Part shown: positions 1 through 4,809 of the stretch, in pieces | Position numbering within the stretch: the stretch's first letter is position 1 | How the letters are laid out: each line of letters starts with the position of its first letter | Assembly (NCBI GenBank): GCA_964479405.1 | Contig: CAYZMA010000038.1 | Coordinates: 1 to 7,315, forward strand | Reading direction: 5' to 3' | Source of the DNA: JAMCZU01 sp964479405 | GTDB lineage: Bacteria > Patescibacteriota > UBA1384 > UBA12157 > JAENIV01 | Length of the DNA: 7,315 nucleotides | Program-made: the position numbers and the translations under genes | Notes under the pieces: generated by a model | Databases searched by the model: none | The model's input: only the letters and a program-made list of their open reading frames with translations | What the model was told of the DNA's origin: nothing

Positions 1-651
1 CATAATGGCTTTGACATCAGCAAAGTCTACATTGATCATGCCGTGTTGAGTAATTAAATCGGAAATGCCTTGAACACCTTGATGCAAGACATTGTCAACA
101 ATCCCAAAAGCATCAAACAAGGAAGTTTTTTTATCAATAATCTGAAGCAAGCGATCATTAGGGATAATGATTAAAGTATCAACTTTATCGCGAAGTTCTT
201 CAATTCCAAGCTCGGCAACTTTCATCCGTCGTTGACCTTCAAAAGAAAAAGGTTTGGTGACTACGCCCACAGTTAAAGCGCCTAATTCTTTGGCGATAGA
301 GGCAGCTAATGGTCCCGCACCCGTACCTGTGCCACCGCCAGCGCCGTAAGTGACGAAAACCATATCAGAACCCTTTAGGGCTTCATAAACTTCTTCCTTA
401 TTTTCTTCAATTGATTTGCGACCCAATTCTACGTCAGAACCGGCGCCTAAACCTCTGGTTGTTTCTTTGCCAATCTGAATTTTAATCGGTGCTTGACTAT
501 GAACCAAAGCTTGAGCATCGGTATTGACAACAATAAACTCTACACCCTTTAATTTTTGGGCAATCATACGGTTAACGGCATTGCCACCCGAACCACCCAG
601 GCCGATAACCCTAATTGTCGCAAATGTTTCTATTTCGGAACCTTTTTCCAT
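1..651 (-). CDS. ftsZ: Cell division GTPase FtsZ, N-terminal 217 residues (3' end outside window)
   Basis: Tubulin-like GTPase that polymerises into the cytoplasmic Z-ring and recruits the divisome. Reading the minus strand from the ATG at 649-651 gives 217 uninterrupted codons to the window edge, so the C-terminal GTPase half and any FtsA-binding tail are missing from view. Visible family landmarks: VIGLGGSGGNAVNRMI (15-30), VVNTDAQAL (41-49), RGLGAGS (66-72), the tubulin signature GGGTGTG (105-111), TVGVVTKPFSFEG (127-139), IPNDRLL (163-169), and the run from GVQGISDLIT through INVDFADVK near 192-214. The residues around the signature differ from the common TAGMGGGTGTGAAP: here YGA precedes it and AGP follows. 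An AAGGG Shine-Dalgarno lies at 660-664. It sits 26 bases behind ftsA on the same strand, so co-transcription is likely. Identification is secure. Confidence 0.97.
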   Translation of the reverse strand, partial: MEKGSEIETFATIRVIGLGGSGGNAVNRMIAQKLKGVEFIVVNTDAQALVHSQAPIKIQIGKETTRGLGAGSDVELGRKSIEENKEEVYEALKGSDMVFVTYGAGGGTGTGAGPLAASIAKELGALTVGVVTKPFSFEGQRRMKVAELGIEELRDKVDTLIIIPNDRLLQIIDKKTSLFDAFGIVDNVLHQGVQGISDLITQHGMINVDFADVKAIM

Positions 652-677
652 TTAATTTTCCCTTTACTTTTAAAAAA

Positions 678-1904
678 TTATGGTAAGAATTGTTTAAAAA
701 AGTTTTTGGTTTTATTAATGACGCCGTCGCCCAAACCAAAACTACCAAAATTATCTTTAGATTCTTCAAGAGCGTAAAGCATCAAACCTACACTTGAAGC
801 ATACACAGGGTCTGCTAGCTTGTCAACAAATCCACCCATGTCAATATTTCTAACTCCCATGGCAGCGGGTAGTCTTAATTCTTCTTTGGTTGCTTCCACT
901 AAATCTTCTAACTTTGACCCCCCGCCTGTCAAGATGACCCCGGCAGGAAGCATACCTTCTTTGCCGATTTTCTTCAGTTCTTGATTTACTAGAGCAAAGA
1001 TTTCACCGAGTCTGGCTTGGATTATTTCGGAAACATATTTTCTTTCAATTCTTTGATTTTCGCCTTGAGCAAATTGTGAAAGAGAAATTATTTCTGATTC
1101 TCTTATTTTATCAGGAATAGCGGCGCCATATTTTATTTTGATTTTTTCCGCCGTTTCAATTGAAGTTCGCAGTCCTATGGCTAAATCATTAGTAATATGA
1201 GATGAACCGACAGGGATCACTGCGGCATGCAAAATATCGCCTTCTTCATAGACGGCCATTGAAGTTGTGCCACCGCCTAAATCCAGAAGCATTGATCCAA
1301 TATCTTTTTGTTTTTTAGAAATCATTCTGTGAGCGCAGGCAATCGGCGAAAAGACTAAACCTTGAATTTCCAAGCCGGCTTGATAGACGCATTTTGTCAA
1401 ATTTCTAATTGCCGCGGTGGCGCCGGAAATAACTAGCGCTTCCACTTCCAAACGAATGCCGGTCATGCCGACTGGATTTATGATTGATTGTTGACCGTCA
1501 ACCGTATAAGAACGAGGAATAACATGAATAATTTCTCTGTTTGGAGGAAGGGCGACAGTTCTGGCAGCAACCAAAACTCGCTCAACATCGCTTTGATTAA
1601 TTTCGCCATCGGCGCGCGCTACCGCAACTACTCCTTTAGAAATGCTGGTGGAAATATGGGAACCGGAAATGCCGACAATCGCCGAACGAACATGAGTACC
1701 GCAGGTTCGTTCCAACTTTTCTAAAGCGTCAGAAATAGCTGAAACGGTATCTTCAATATCAGTAACCACTCCTTTTCGGACACCGTTGTTGGGAACTTTA
1801 ATAAAACCGGTCACATTTATCATTCCTTCAACAATTTCCCCGCAAGTAGCGGCGACTTTAGTGGAACCAACATCTAGTCCAACAAGTAGATTATCCTTAG
1901 CCAT
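678..1904 (-). CDS. ftsA: Cell division protein FtsA
   Basis: Actin-like ATPase that tethers FtsZ filaments to the inner face of the membrane. It is 408 aa, close to the usual ~420. Actin-fold motifs in order: phosphate-1 loop around D11 and GST 13-15; an SHS2 (1C) subdomain at roughly 85-163, characteristic of FtsA and not MreB; phosphate-2 DLGGGTT at 208-214; adenosine motif LTGGGS at 325-330. The last ~14 residues (NKTKNFFKQFLP at the end) form a basic/hydrophobic amphipathic helix typical of the FtsA membrane-targeting sequence. The ATG start is supported by GGAGG at 1916-1920, 11 bases upstream. It precedes ftsZ by 26 bases and has its own promoter overlapping the end of ybeY. No ftsQ or mur gene is adjacent, unlike a classical dcw cluster. 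Confidence 0.97.
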   Translation of the reverse strand: MAKDNLLVGLDVGSTKVAATCGEIVEGMINVTGFIKVPNNGVRKGVVTDIEDTVSAISDALEKLERTCGTHVRSAIVGISGSHISTSISKGVVAVARADGEINQSDVERVLVAARTVALPPNREIIHVIPRSYTVDGQQSIINPVGMTGIRLEVEALVISGATAAIRNLTKCVYQAGLEIQGLVFSPIACAHRMISKKQKDIGSMLLDLGGGTTSMAVYEEGDILHAAVIPVGSSHITNDLAIGLRTSIETAEKIKIKYGAAIPDKIRESEIISLSQFAQGENQRIERKYVSEIIQARLGEIFALVNQELKKIGKEGMLPAGVILTGGGSKLEDLVEATKEELRLPAAMGVRNIDMGGFVDKLADPVYASSVGLMLYALEESKDNFGSFGLGDGVINKTKNFFKQFLP

Positions 1905-1945
1905 TAAATATTTTCCCTCCGCTCCGAGTTTTTATGTGTATTTTA

Positions 1946-1974
1946 ATAATACCAAAATTAATGATGTTTGCCAA
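1946..1974 (-). promoter_or_regulatory. Sigma70-type extended -10 promoter for ftsA(-ftsZ)
   Basis: On the minus strand, -35 TTGGCA (1969-1974), a 17-base spacer and -10 TATTAT (1946-1951), preceded by TG one base upstream (extended -10). The start point would be near 1939, giving a ~35-base leader that contains the ftsA GGAGG. The -35 and part of the spacer lie within the last codons of ybeY, so division genes can be transcribed independently of yqeY-ybeY. Each hexamer matches consensus at 5 of 6. Confidence 0.6.
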
Positions 1975-2332
1975 TTAGATGATTTAGACTGTGCTCAACA
2001 ATTTTTTTCAATTCTTCCTTAAAATCTAGCTTATCTACCTTGGCATTTTTTTGTAAAACACTCATGCAAATAAAAATATCACCTAAATTAACTGTTCCAT
2101 GTTTCGGCATTTGAGAAATGCTTTCCCAGATTGGAAAACTTAAGACATCGGTTTCAGAATCTAGACTGCGGTATTTTTTATTTAAAGTTCTGATTTTTGT
2201 CTTTGATACAAAATTGAAACTGACAACAGTTTCGGGATTAATTGACTTATCTTTAAAAAACAAATTGACTTGATCTTTGACTAATTTAAAATATTTTTCG
2301 TGGTCCTTCTTTGGACGAACCTCAATTTTCAT
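1958..2332 (-). CDS. ybeY: Endoribonuclease / rRNA maturation factor YbeY (short form)
   Basis: Zinc-dependent single-strand endoribonuclease family involved in 16S rRNA 3' maturation and ribosome quality control. Visible: LNKKYR (50-55) with the conserved Arg (R55), TDVLSFP (61-67), LGDIFIC (83-89), and the zinc motif HxxxHxxxxxH at H114, H118 and H124. All three ligands are present, although the usual HGxLHLxGxDH is altered to HSLNHLIGKHH. The protein is only 124 aa and terminates immediately at the last zinc histidine, whereas typical homologues run ~150 aa with a C-terminal helix after the motif. The ATG start overlaps the yqeY TGA by four bases (ATGA), suggesting translational coupling. 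The 3' end also carries the ftsA promoter. Family assignment is firm; full activity without the tail is an open question. Confidence 0.92.
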   Translation of the reverse strand: MKIEVRPKKDHEKYFKLVKDQVNLFFKDKSINPETVVSFNFVSKTKIRTLNKKYRSLDSETDVLSFPIWESISQMPKHGTVNLGDIFICMSVLQKNAKVDKLDFKEELKKIVEHSLNHLIGKHH

Positions 2333-2775
2333 TTATTAAGACTTTCTTTTACAATCCGAGAAACCAAACTCATGTCGGCGGTGCCTTTAAATTCCTGCGA
2401 TGCTTTACCCATCACTTTGCCCATATCTTGAATATTCTGGGCATTAACTTCGGCAATAATTTGCGAAACTTTAGTTTGGATTTCTTCCTCTGAAAGTTGG
2501 CTTGGCAAATATTTTTTTAAGATTTCTATTTCTTTTTCTTCTTTTACTGCCAGTTCTTCGCGGGCGCCTTTTTTGTAAAGTTCAACTGAATCGTTTCTAG
2601 ATTTAATTTGCGATTGAATTACTTTAATAACATCGCTTTCCTCAAGTTCAGCTTTCTTTTGAATTTCAGAATTTTTCAAAGCCGATTTAAGCATTCTTAA
2701 AGTAGAGACTTTCATCTCATCTTTTTCCTTCATTGCTGTGATAATATCCTGTTCAATTTGTTCTAATAAAAACAT
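2329..2775 (-). CDS. yqeY: GatB/YqeY domain protein
   Basis: Stand-alone YqeY protein, related to the tRNA-binding tail domain of GatB (Asp/Glu-tRNA amidotransferase). Its precise role is not established; tRNA-linked function is inferred from the GatB relationship. It is 148 aa, the normal family length. Typical stretches: the N-terminal helix LLEQIEQDIITAMKEKDEMKVSTLRMLKSALK with the TLRML core, the KSRNDSVELYKKGAREELAVKE region near 73-94, ILKKYLPSQLSEEE near 104-117, and the C-terminal MGKVMG...FKGTADMSLVSRIVKESL. Sequence runs quoted here are contiguous family hallmarks, mostly charged helix. Start ATG at 2773-2775 has only a weak purine stretch (GAGAGA) upstream. rpsU-yqeY adjacency is also known in Firmicutes. 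It ends in a 4-base overlap with ybeY. Confidence 0.93.
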   Translation of the reverse strand: MFLLEQIEQDIITAMKEKDEMKVSTLRMLKSALKNSEIQKKAELEESDVIKVIQSQIKSRNDSVELYKKGAREELAVKEEKEIEILKKYLPSQLSEEEIQTKVSQIIAEVNAQNIQDMGKVMGKASQEFKGTADMSLVSRIVKESLNK

Positions 2776-2805
2776 AAATTTCTCTCAAGGTATGTAAGTT
2801 TAGGT

Positions 2806-2878
2806 GTCATTGCGAGGAGCGGAGCGACGAAGCAATCTTTCAAATAGATTGCTTCACCCCTTTGGGGTTCGCAATGAC
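2806..2878. repeat. Folded intergenic repeat with nested inverted repeats (REP/MITE-like)
   Basis: Outer arms GTCATTGCGA (2806-2815) and TCGCAATGAC (2869-2878) are perfect 10-base inverted repeats. Inside are a second perfect pair, GAAGCAATCT (2829-2838) and AGATTGCTTC (2846-2855), with a 7-base loop, and a small CCCC-TTT-GGGG hairpin (2857-2867). The whole element can fold as a multi-branched cruciform. GTCATTGCGAGG...GAAGCAATC resembles a dispersed palindromic repeat seen in many unrelated bacterial genomes (recollection, not searched). It lies between rpsU and yqeY with no transposase in view, and could act as an mRNA end/stability element for rpsU. Only one copy is in this window. Confidence 0.8.
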
Positions 2879-2885
2879 TTATATT

Positions 2886-3113
2886 TTAATATCCTCTTTT
2901 TATTTTTCGTCGGGCGGCTTTTCTTCGCGCCGACTGGCGAAGTATTTTTCGGGAAACATCTTTTTCACGAAAACGACGTTTCTTAATTTCGGTTAAAATG
3001 CCTGATTGCTGGACATCACGAAAAAACCTACGAAGCATTACTTCAAAGGGTTCATTTTCGCGCGGACCGCGACTGCGGGAATAATTTTTTTGATAAGGTC
3101 GTGCTTGTTCCAA
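2886..3113 (-). CDS. rpsU: Small ribosomal subunit protein bS21
   Basis: Basic protein of the 30S platform near the anti-Shine-Dalgarno end of 16S rRNA. The 75-aa product contains the bS21 core: RENEPFEVMLRRFFRDVQ (18-35), then SGILTEIKKRRFREKDVSRK and a strongly Arg/Lys-rich C-terminal tail ending KIKRGY. The first ~17 residues (rich in Arg, Ser, Tyr, Gln) are an extension relative to common homologues. The only plausible start is TTG at 3111-3113: an in-frame TGA lies a few codons upstream and the next in-frame Met falls inside the core (residue 26). A nearby ATG at 3125-3127 is in another frame and hits a stop after three codons. GGTGAT at 3119-3124 gives a Shine-Dalgarno. It is transcribed from its own promoter at 3156-3184. 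Confidence 0.93.
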   Translation of the reverse strand: MEQARPYQKNYSRSRGPRENEPFEVMLRRFFRDVQQSGILTEIKKRRFREKDVSRKILRQSARRKAARRKIKRGY

Positions 3114-3118
3114 GTTAA

Positions 3119-3132
3119 ATCACCATCCTCTC
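3119..3132 (-). promoter_or_regulatory. Ribosome binding site deciding the rpsU TTG start
   Basis: The minus strand reads GAGAGGATGGTGAT, then TTAAC, then the TTG. GGTGAT (3119-3124) matches the 3' part of the extended Shine-Dalgarno (GGAGGTGATC), and GAGAGG (3127-3132) lies further up. The arrangement GGTGATTTAA-(C)-TTG is nearly the same as that in front of the TTG-initiated gene at 6099-6353. Confidence 0.55.
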
Positions 3133-3155
3133 AATAGTATAAATCACTGATATTT

Positions 3156-3184
3156 AATATAACAAAAAAATAACCATTGGTCAA
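3156..3184 (-). promoter_or_regulatory. Sigma70-type promoter for rpsU
   Basis: On the minus strand, -35 TTGACC (3179-3184), a 17-base spacer and -10 TATATT (3156-3161); both hexamers are 5/6 to consensus. Expected start near 3149, giving a ~36-base leader. It sits just beyond the HIT gene stop, so rpsU and downstream yqeY-ybeY need not depend on transcription from the HIT gene. Confidence 0.6.
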
Positions 3185-3199
3185 ATATTAAGAAGTTAG

Positions 3200-3541
3200 T
3201 TAAACCATTGGACCGAGGGCTTTTCCGCCTAAAAGATGGAGATGAATGTGGTTAACAATTTGGCCGGCATTTTTGCGAGTATTAAAAACTAGACGATAAC
3301 CTGTTTCGGCTATGCCTTTATCTTTAGCTATTTTTTTAGCTACCATGATTATTTTACCCAAAAGCTCGGTATCTTCTTCAGTTACTTCAGCTACCGAAGT
3401 GATATGTTTTTTAGATACAATTAAAATATGAACCGGCGCTTTAGGATTAATATCTGAGAAAGCGACAATTTCATTGTCCTTGTATTCAAATTTGGTGGGT
3501 ATCTCCCCGCTTGAAATCTTGCAAAATAAACAATTATCCAT
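3200..3541 (-). CDS. HIT family protein (HINT-like nucleotide hydrolase)
   Basis: Histidine-triad nucleotide-binding protein of the HINT branch, which typically hydrolyses adenosine phosphoramidates or related AMP conjugates in the cytosol. The 113-aa length is normal for a single-domain HINT. Visible: CLFCKI (4-9), AFSDINPKAPVHILIVSKKHI (27-47), the GYRLVFNTRKNAGQ region (81-94), and the triad HIHLHLL (98-104) with H100 as the presumed nucleophile. The residue before the triad is Asn97, where Phe, Trp or Tyr is frequent. Start ATG at 3539-3541 has no recognisable Shine-Dalgarno upstream, so a weak or leaderless initiation is possible. Its upstream region is shared divergently with the Nudix unit. 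The specific substrate is not predictable from the sequence. Confidence 0.93.
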   Translation of the reverse strand: MDNCLFCKISSGEIPTKFEYKDNEIVAFSDINPKAPVHILIVSKKHITSVAEVTEEDTELLGKIIMVAKKIAKDKGIAETGYRLVFNTRKNAGQIVNHIHLHLLGGKALGPMV

Positions 3542-3593
3542 AACTTAATTGTAATTTGTTTTATTGAATTTGTAAAAGATTAGAGTACCGTAT

Positions 3594-3622
3594 TTGACAT
3601 ACGAGCTTTTTCGTGCTATAAT
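3594..3622 (+). promoter_or_regulatory. Perfect-consensus extended -10 promoter for the Nudix gene
   Basis: -35 TTGACA (3594-3599), a 17-base spacer, -10 TATAAT (3617-3622), with TG at 3614-3615 forming an extended -10. Both hexamers are exact. Start expected near 3629, leader ~46 bases ending in a GGGGG-TG Shine-Dalgarno at 3661-3667. The spacer contains a short inverted repeat, ACGA...TCGT. Confidence 0.85.
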
Positions 3623-3674
3623 ACTCTATATTCAGAATTGCTATATTCGAAATTAAAACAGGGGGTGTAAGTGG

Positions 3675-4217
3675 ATGTTAATCAGCTACAGAGAGTATAC
3701 CGAGCCAACAAAGTTGGTTCCGACACATCTTCCGGATGAAGTTTACGGCCAGTGTATTCTGGCATTTCAGAAAGTATGCGTTGACGTTTTACTGGTCAAC
3801 ATCTCTCGGCGCGTGATTTATCTTGCCAGAAGAGTGATTGAGCCAGCAAAAGGTTGGTGGTGGTTCATCGGTGGCAGAGTCAATGCCGGCGAAGATTATG
3901 TTCTTGCTGCGGCAAGGCATATCAAGACAGACACTTCCCTCGATCTCTCTAAAGAGAGATTTGTGGGTCCGGTGGCCTTTCATCACTACACATTCAGTAC
4001 TAGGCAAGAGGAACCGCAAGACATCGGCTGCGACACGCCGGTTCTGGCATTTCTTCTTGAACTGGATGATGCCGAAATAGATATGGCATCTAGTCGTCTA
4101 AACAGCGACGAATACGATTCAACACTGGGTCTCCGCGCCTTTATGCGCAAGGGACTGGTGGCAGAAGGTGTTCACCAAGCAATTGTGGATATCTATGACC
4201 AAATCTTTCCGGTCTAA
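3675..4217 (+). CDS. Nudix-fold protein with degenerate Nudix box (GDP-mannose mannosyl hydrolase-like)
   Basis: 180-aa protein with a Nudix-type core: a beta-rich N-terminal part (VCVDVLLVNISRRVIYLARR, 34-53), GWWWFIGGRV (60-69), then the Nudix-box position. The box reads G67-x5-E73-x7-R81-H-I-K-T-D-T-S-L, so of the canonical REUxEE glutamates, positions 82, 85 and 86 are His, Thr and Asp. GDP-mannose mannosyl hydrolases also lack most of these Glu residues and have a GGRV lead-in and an aromatic/His segment after the box, resembling VGPVAFHHYTFSTR (97-110) here. The sugar-nucleotide substrate is therefore a guess. Hand-counted GC for 3841-3900 is 32/60, against 19/60 for 2461-2520, suggesting transfer. 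It has its own strong promoter and terminator. ATG at 3675 follows GGGGGTG; a GTG at 3671 is out of frame. Confidence 0.85.
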   Translation: MLISYREYTEPTKLVPTHLPDEVYGQCILAFQKVCVDVLLVNISRRVIYLARRVIEPAKGWWWFIGGRVNAGEDYVLAAARHIKTDTSLDLSKERFVGPVAFHHYTFSTRQEEPQDIGCDTPVLAFLLELDDAEIDMASSRLNSDEYDSTLGLRAFMRKGLVAEGVHQAIVDIYDQIFPV

Positions 4218-4229
4218 GTGCCGGACGAA

Positions 4230-4256
4230 GGCTCCCCTCACCGGGAGTCTTTTCTT
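4230..4256 (+). terminator. Intrinsic terminator of the Nudix gene
   Basis: GGCTCCC (4230-4236) and GGGAGTC (4243-4249) form a 7-base-pair stem (one G-T pair) with a 6-base loop, followed at once by TTTTCTT (4250-4256). It begins 13 bases after the Nudix stop codon and points in the plus direction. The reverse strand has no T-run after the stem, so it should not work equally well for the convergent gene. Confidence 0.85.
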
Positions 4257-4265
4257 ATCCATAAA

Positions 4266-4679
4266 TTAATGATTCTCCTTCAAAAATTTAACCCAGTTTT
4301 CTTTAACCCATTTCTTTTCTAATTTTAACAGATTTTGGAGGCCTCGGCTAATCATTTCGTTTTTAACAACCCCATTTCTGTGGGGATGACGAAAGGCTTG
4401 TTGGTGAGGGCTACAAAAACCATGAGCATAATGAGTTAATTCATGGGCTAAAACGCCGTCAATGACAAATTCAGGAATTTCAGGATTCTTAAAATGACCA
4501 TTAATGGTAATAATGGTATTGGGATTTGTTTTGATCCGACCATATTTAATTGAACCAAGCCGAGTGGTTGCTGGCCGACCAAATTTGACAAAAATATTAT
4601 TGACAATTTGGACATCGGGAAAATACTTTTGCCAAATCATCTGGAGTCTTTCTTTTAACCAATTATGATCTCGTTCCAT
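4266..4679 (-). CDS. Small HExxH metallopeptidase (YgjP/SprT-like)
   Basis: 137-aa soluble protein with the gluzincin-type motif HELTHYAHG: H79 and H83 as zinc ligands and E80 as catalytic base in AHELTHYAHG (78-87). Further histidines at 86, 92, 98 and 100 offer a third ligand. Upstream are RLGSIKYGRI (40-49) and a beta strand NTIITINGHF (54-63), the edge-strand layout found in SprT/YgjP-like proteases. No signal peptide or membrane segment is visible, so a cytoplasmic role is expected. Family naming below the HExxH level is uncertain, and no substrate can be given. No Shine-Dalgarno precedes the ATG at 4677-4679; a possible -10 lies 9 bases upstream, so the mRNA may be nearly leaderless. 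It converges with the Nudix unit. Confidence 0.8.
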   Translation of the reverse strand: MERDHNWLKERLQMIWQKYFPDVQIVNNIFVKFGRPATTRLGSIKYGRIKTNPNTIITINGHFKNPEIPEFVIDGVLAHELTHYAHGFCSPHQQAFRHPHRNGVVKNEMISRGLQNLLKLEKKWVKENWVKFLKENH

Positions 4680-4688
4680 CGTAATTTT

Positions 4689-4717
4689 AATATAGCCTAA
4701 ATATCCATTTTAACCAA
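4689..4717 (-). promoter_or_regulatory. Possible promoter of the metallopeptidase gene (short leader)
   Basis: Minus strand: -10 TATATT (4689-4694, 5/6), 17-base spacer, weak -35 TTGGTT (4712-4717, 3/6). The start point would fall near 4682, about three bases before the ATG. The -35 overlaps the outer arm of the palindrome at 4711-4753. Confidence 0.35.
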
Positions 4718-4753
4718 CCGTTGTTACACCTCGTAGGTGTAACAAAGTGGTTA
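4711..4753. repeat. Strong palindrome between rarA and the metallopeptidase gene
   Basis: Perfect 11-base inverted repeat TTGTTACACCT (4721-4731) / AGGTGTAACAA (4735-4745) with a 3-base loop CGT, enclosed by a second pair TAACCA (4711-4716) / TGGTTA (4748-4753). No T-run follows on either strand, so it is not a standard intrinsic terminator. Options are a protein-binding operator, a REP-type element or an mRNA 3'-end hairpin for rarA. Confidence 0.8.
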
Positions 4754-4757
4754 GAAA

Positions 4758-4793
4758 TATCCCCTATTTCCGCTCTAGCGGGATTAAGGGATA
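4758..4793. repeat. Second nested palindrome next to the first
   Basis: Outer arms TATCCC (4758-4763) / GGGATA (4788-4793); inner CCGC (4770-4773) / GCGG (4778-4781) with a TCTA loop, extendable by two flanking T-G/T-A pairs. It lies four bases after the palindrome at 4711-4753 and 16 bases beyond the rarA stop. No T-run follows. Confidence 0.6.
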
Positions 4794-4809
4794 ATTTATT
4801 GGTTTATTG

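Noticed and set aside
1786..2022. Plus-strand open frame of 78 codons across ftsA and the ftsA-ybeY gap.
   Set aside because: It lies antisense to two well-supported genes and has no family resemblance; it is a shadow.
2776..2810. Separate promoter for yqeY in the gap after the repeat.
   Set aside because: No -35/-10 pair with acceptable spacing was found; expression from the rpsU promoter through the repeat is the simpler reading.
1918..2825. GGAGCGGAG shared by the ftsA leader (minus strand) and the repeat at 2817-2825 (plus strand) as repeat remnants.
   Set aside because: A single 9-base purine-rich match, with no shared flanks; in the ftsA leader it is part of the Shine-Dalgarno region.
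2804..2986. Plus-strand open frame of 60 codons over the repeat and rpsU.
   Set aside because: It is generated by the intergenic repeat and the antisense of rpsU, with no protein-like features.
3172..3211. AACCATTGG occurs twice (3172-3180 and 3203-3211) with a T-run on the minus strand, suggesting a terminator for the HIT gene.
   Set aside because: The copies are direct, not inverted. They pair only with a central mismatch and a long AT loop, and one copy overlaps the rpsU -35 and the other the HIT stop region. The rpsU promoter explains the area better.
3838..4080. Alternative plus-strand frame inside the Nudix gene, and an antisense frame at 3789-4019.
   Set aside because: Both are fully contained in a gene with recognisable Nudix-type features and look like by-products of its higher GC content.
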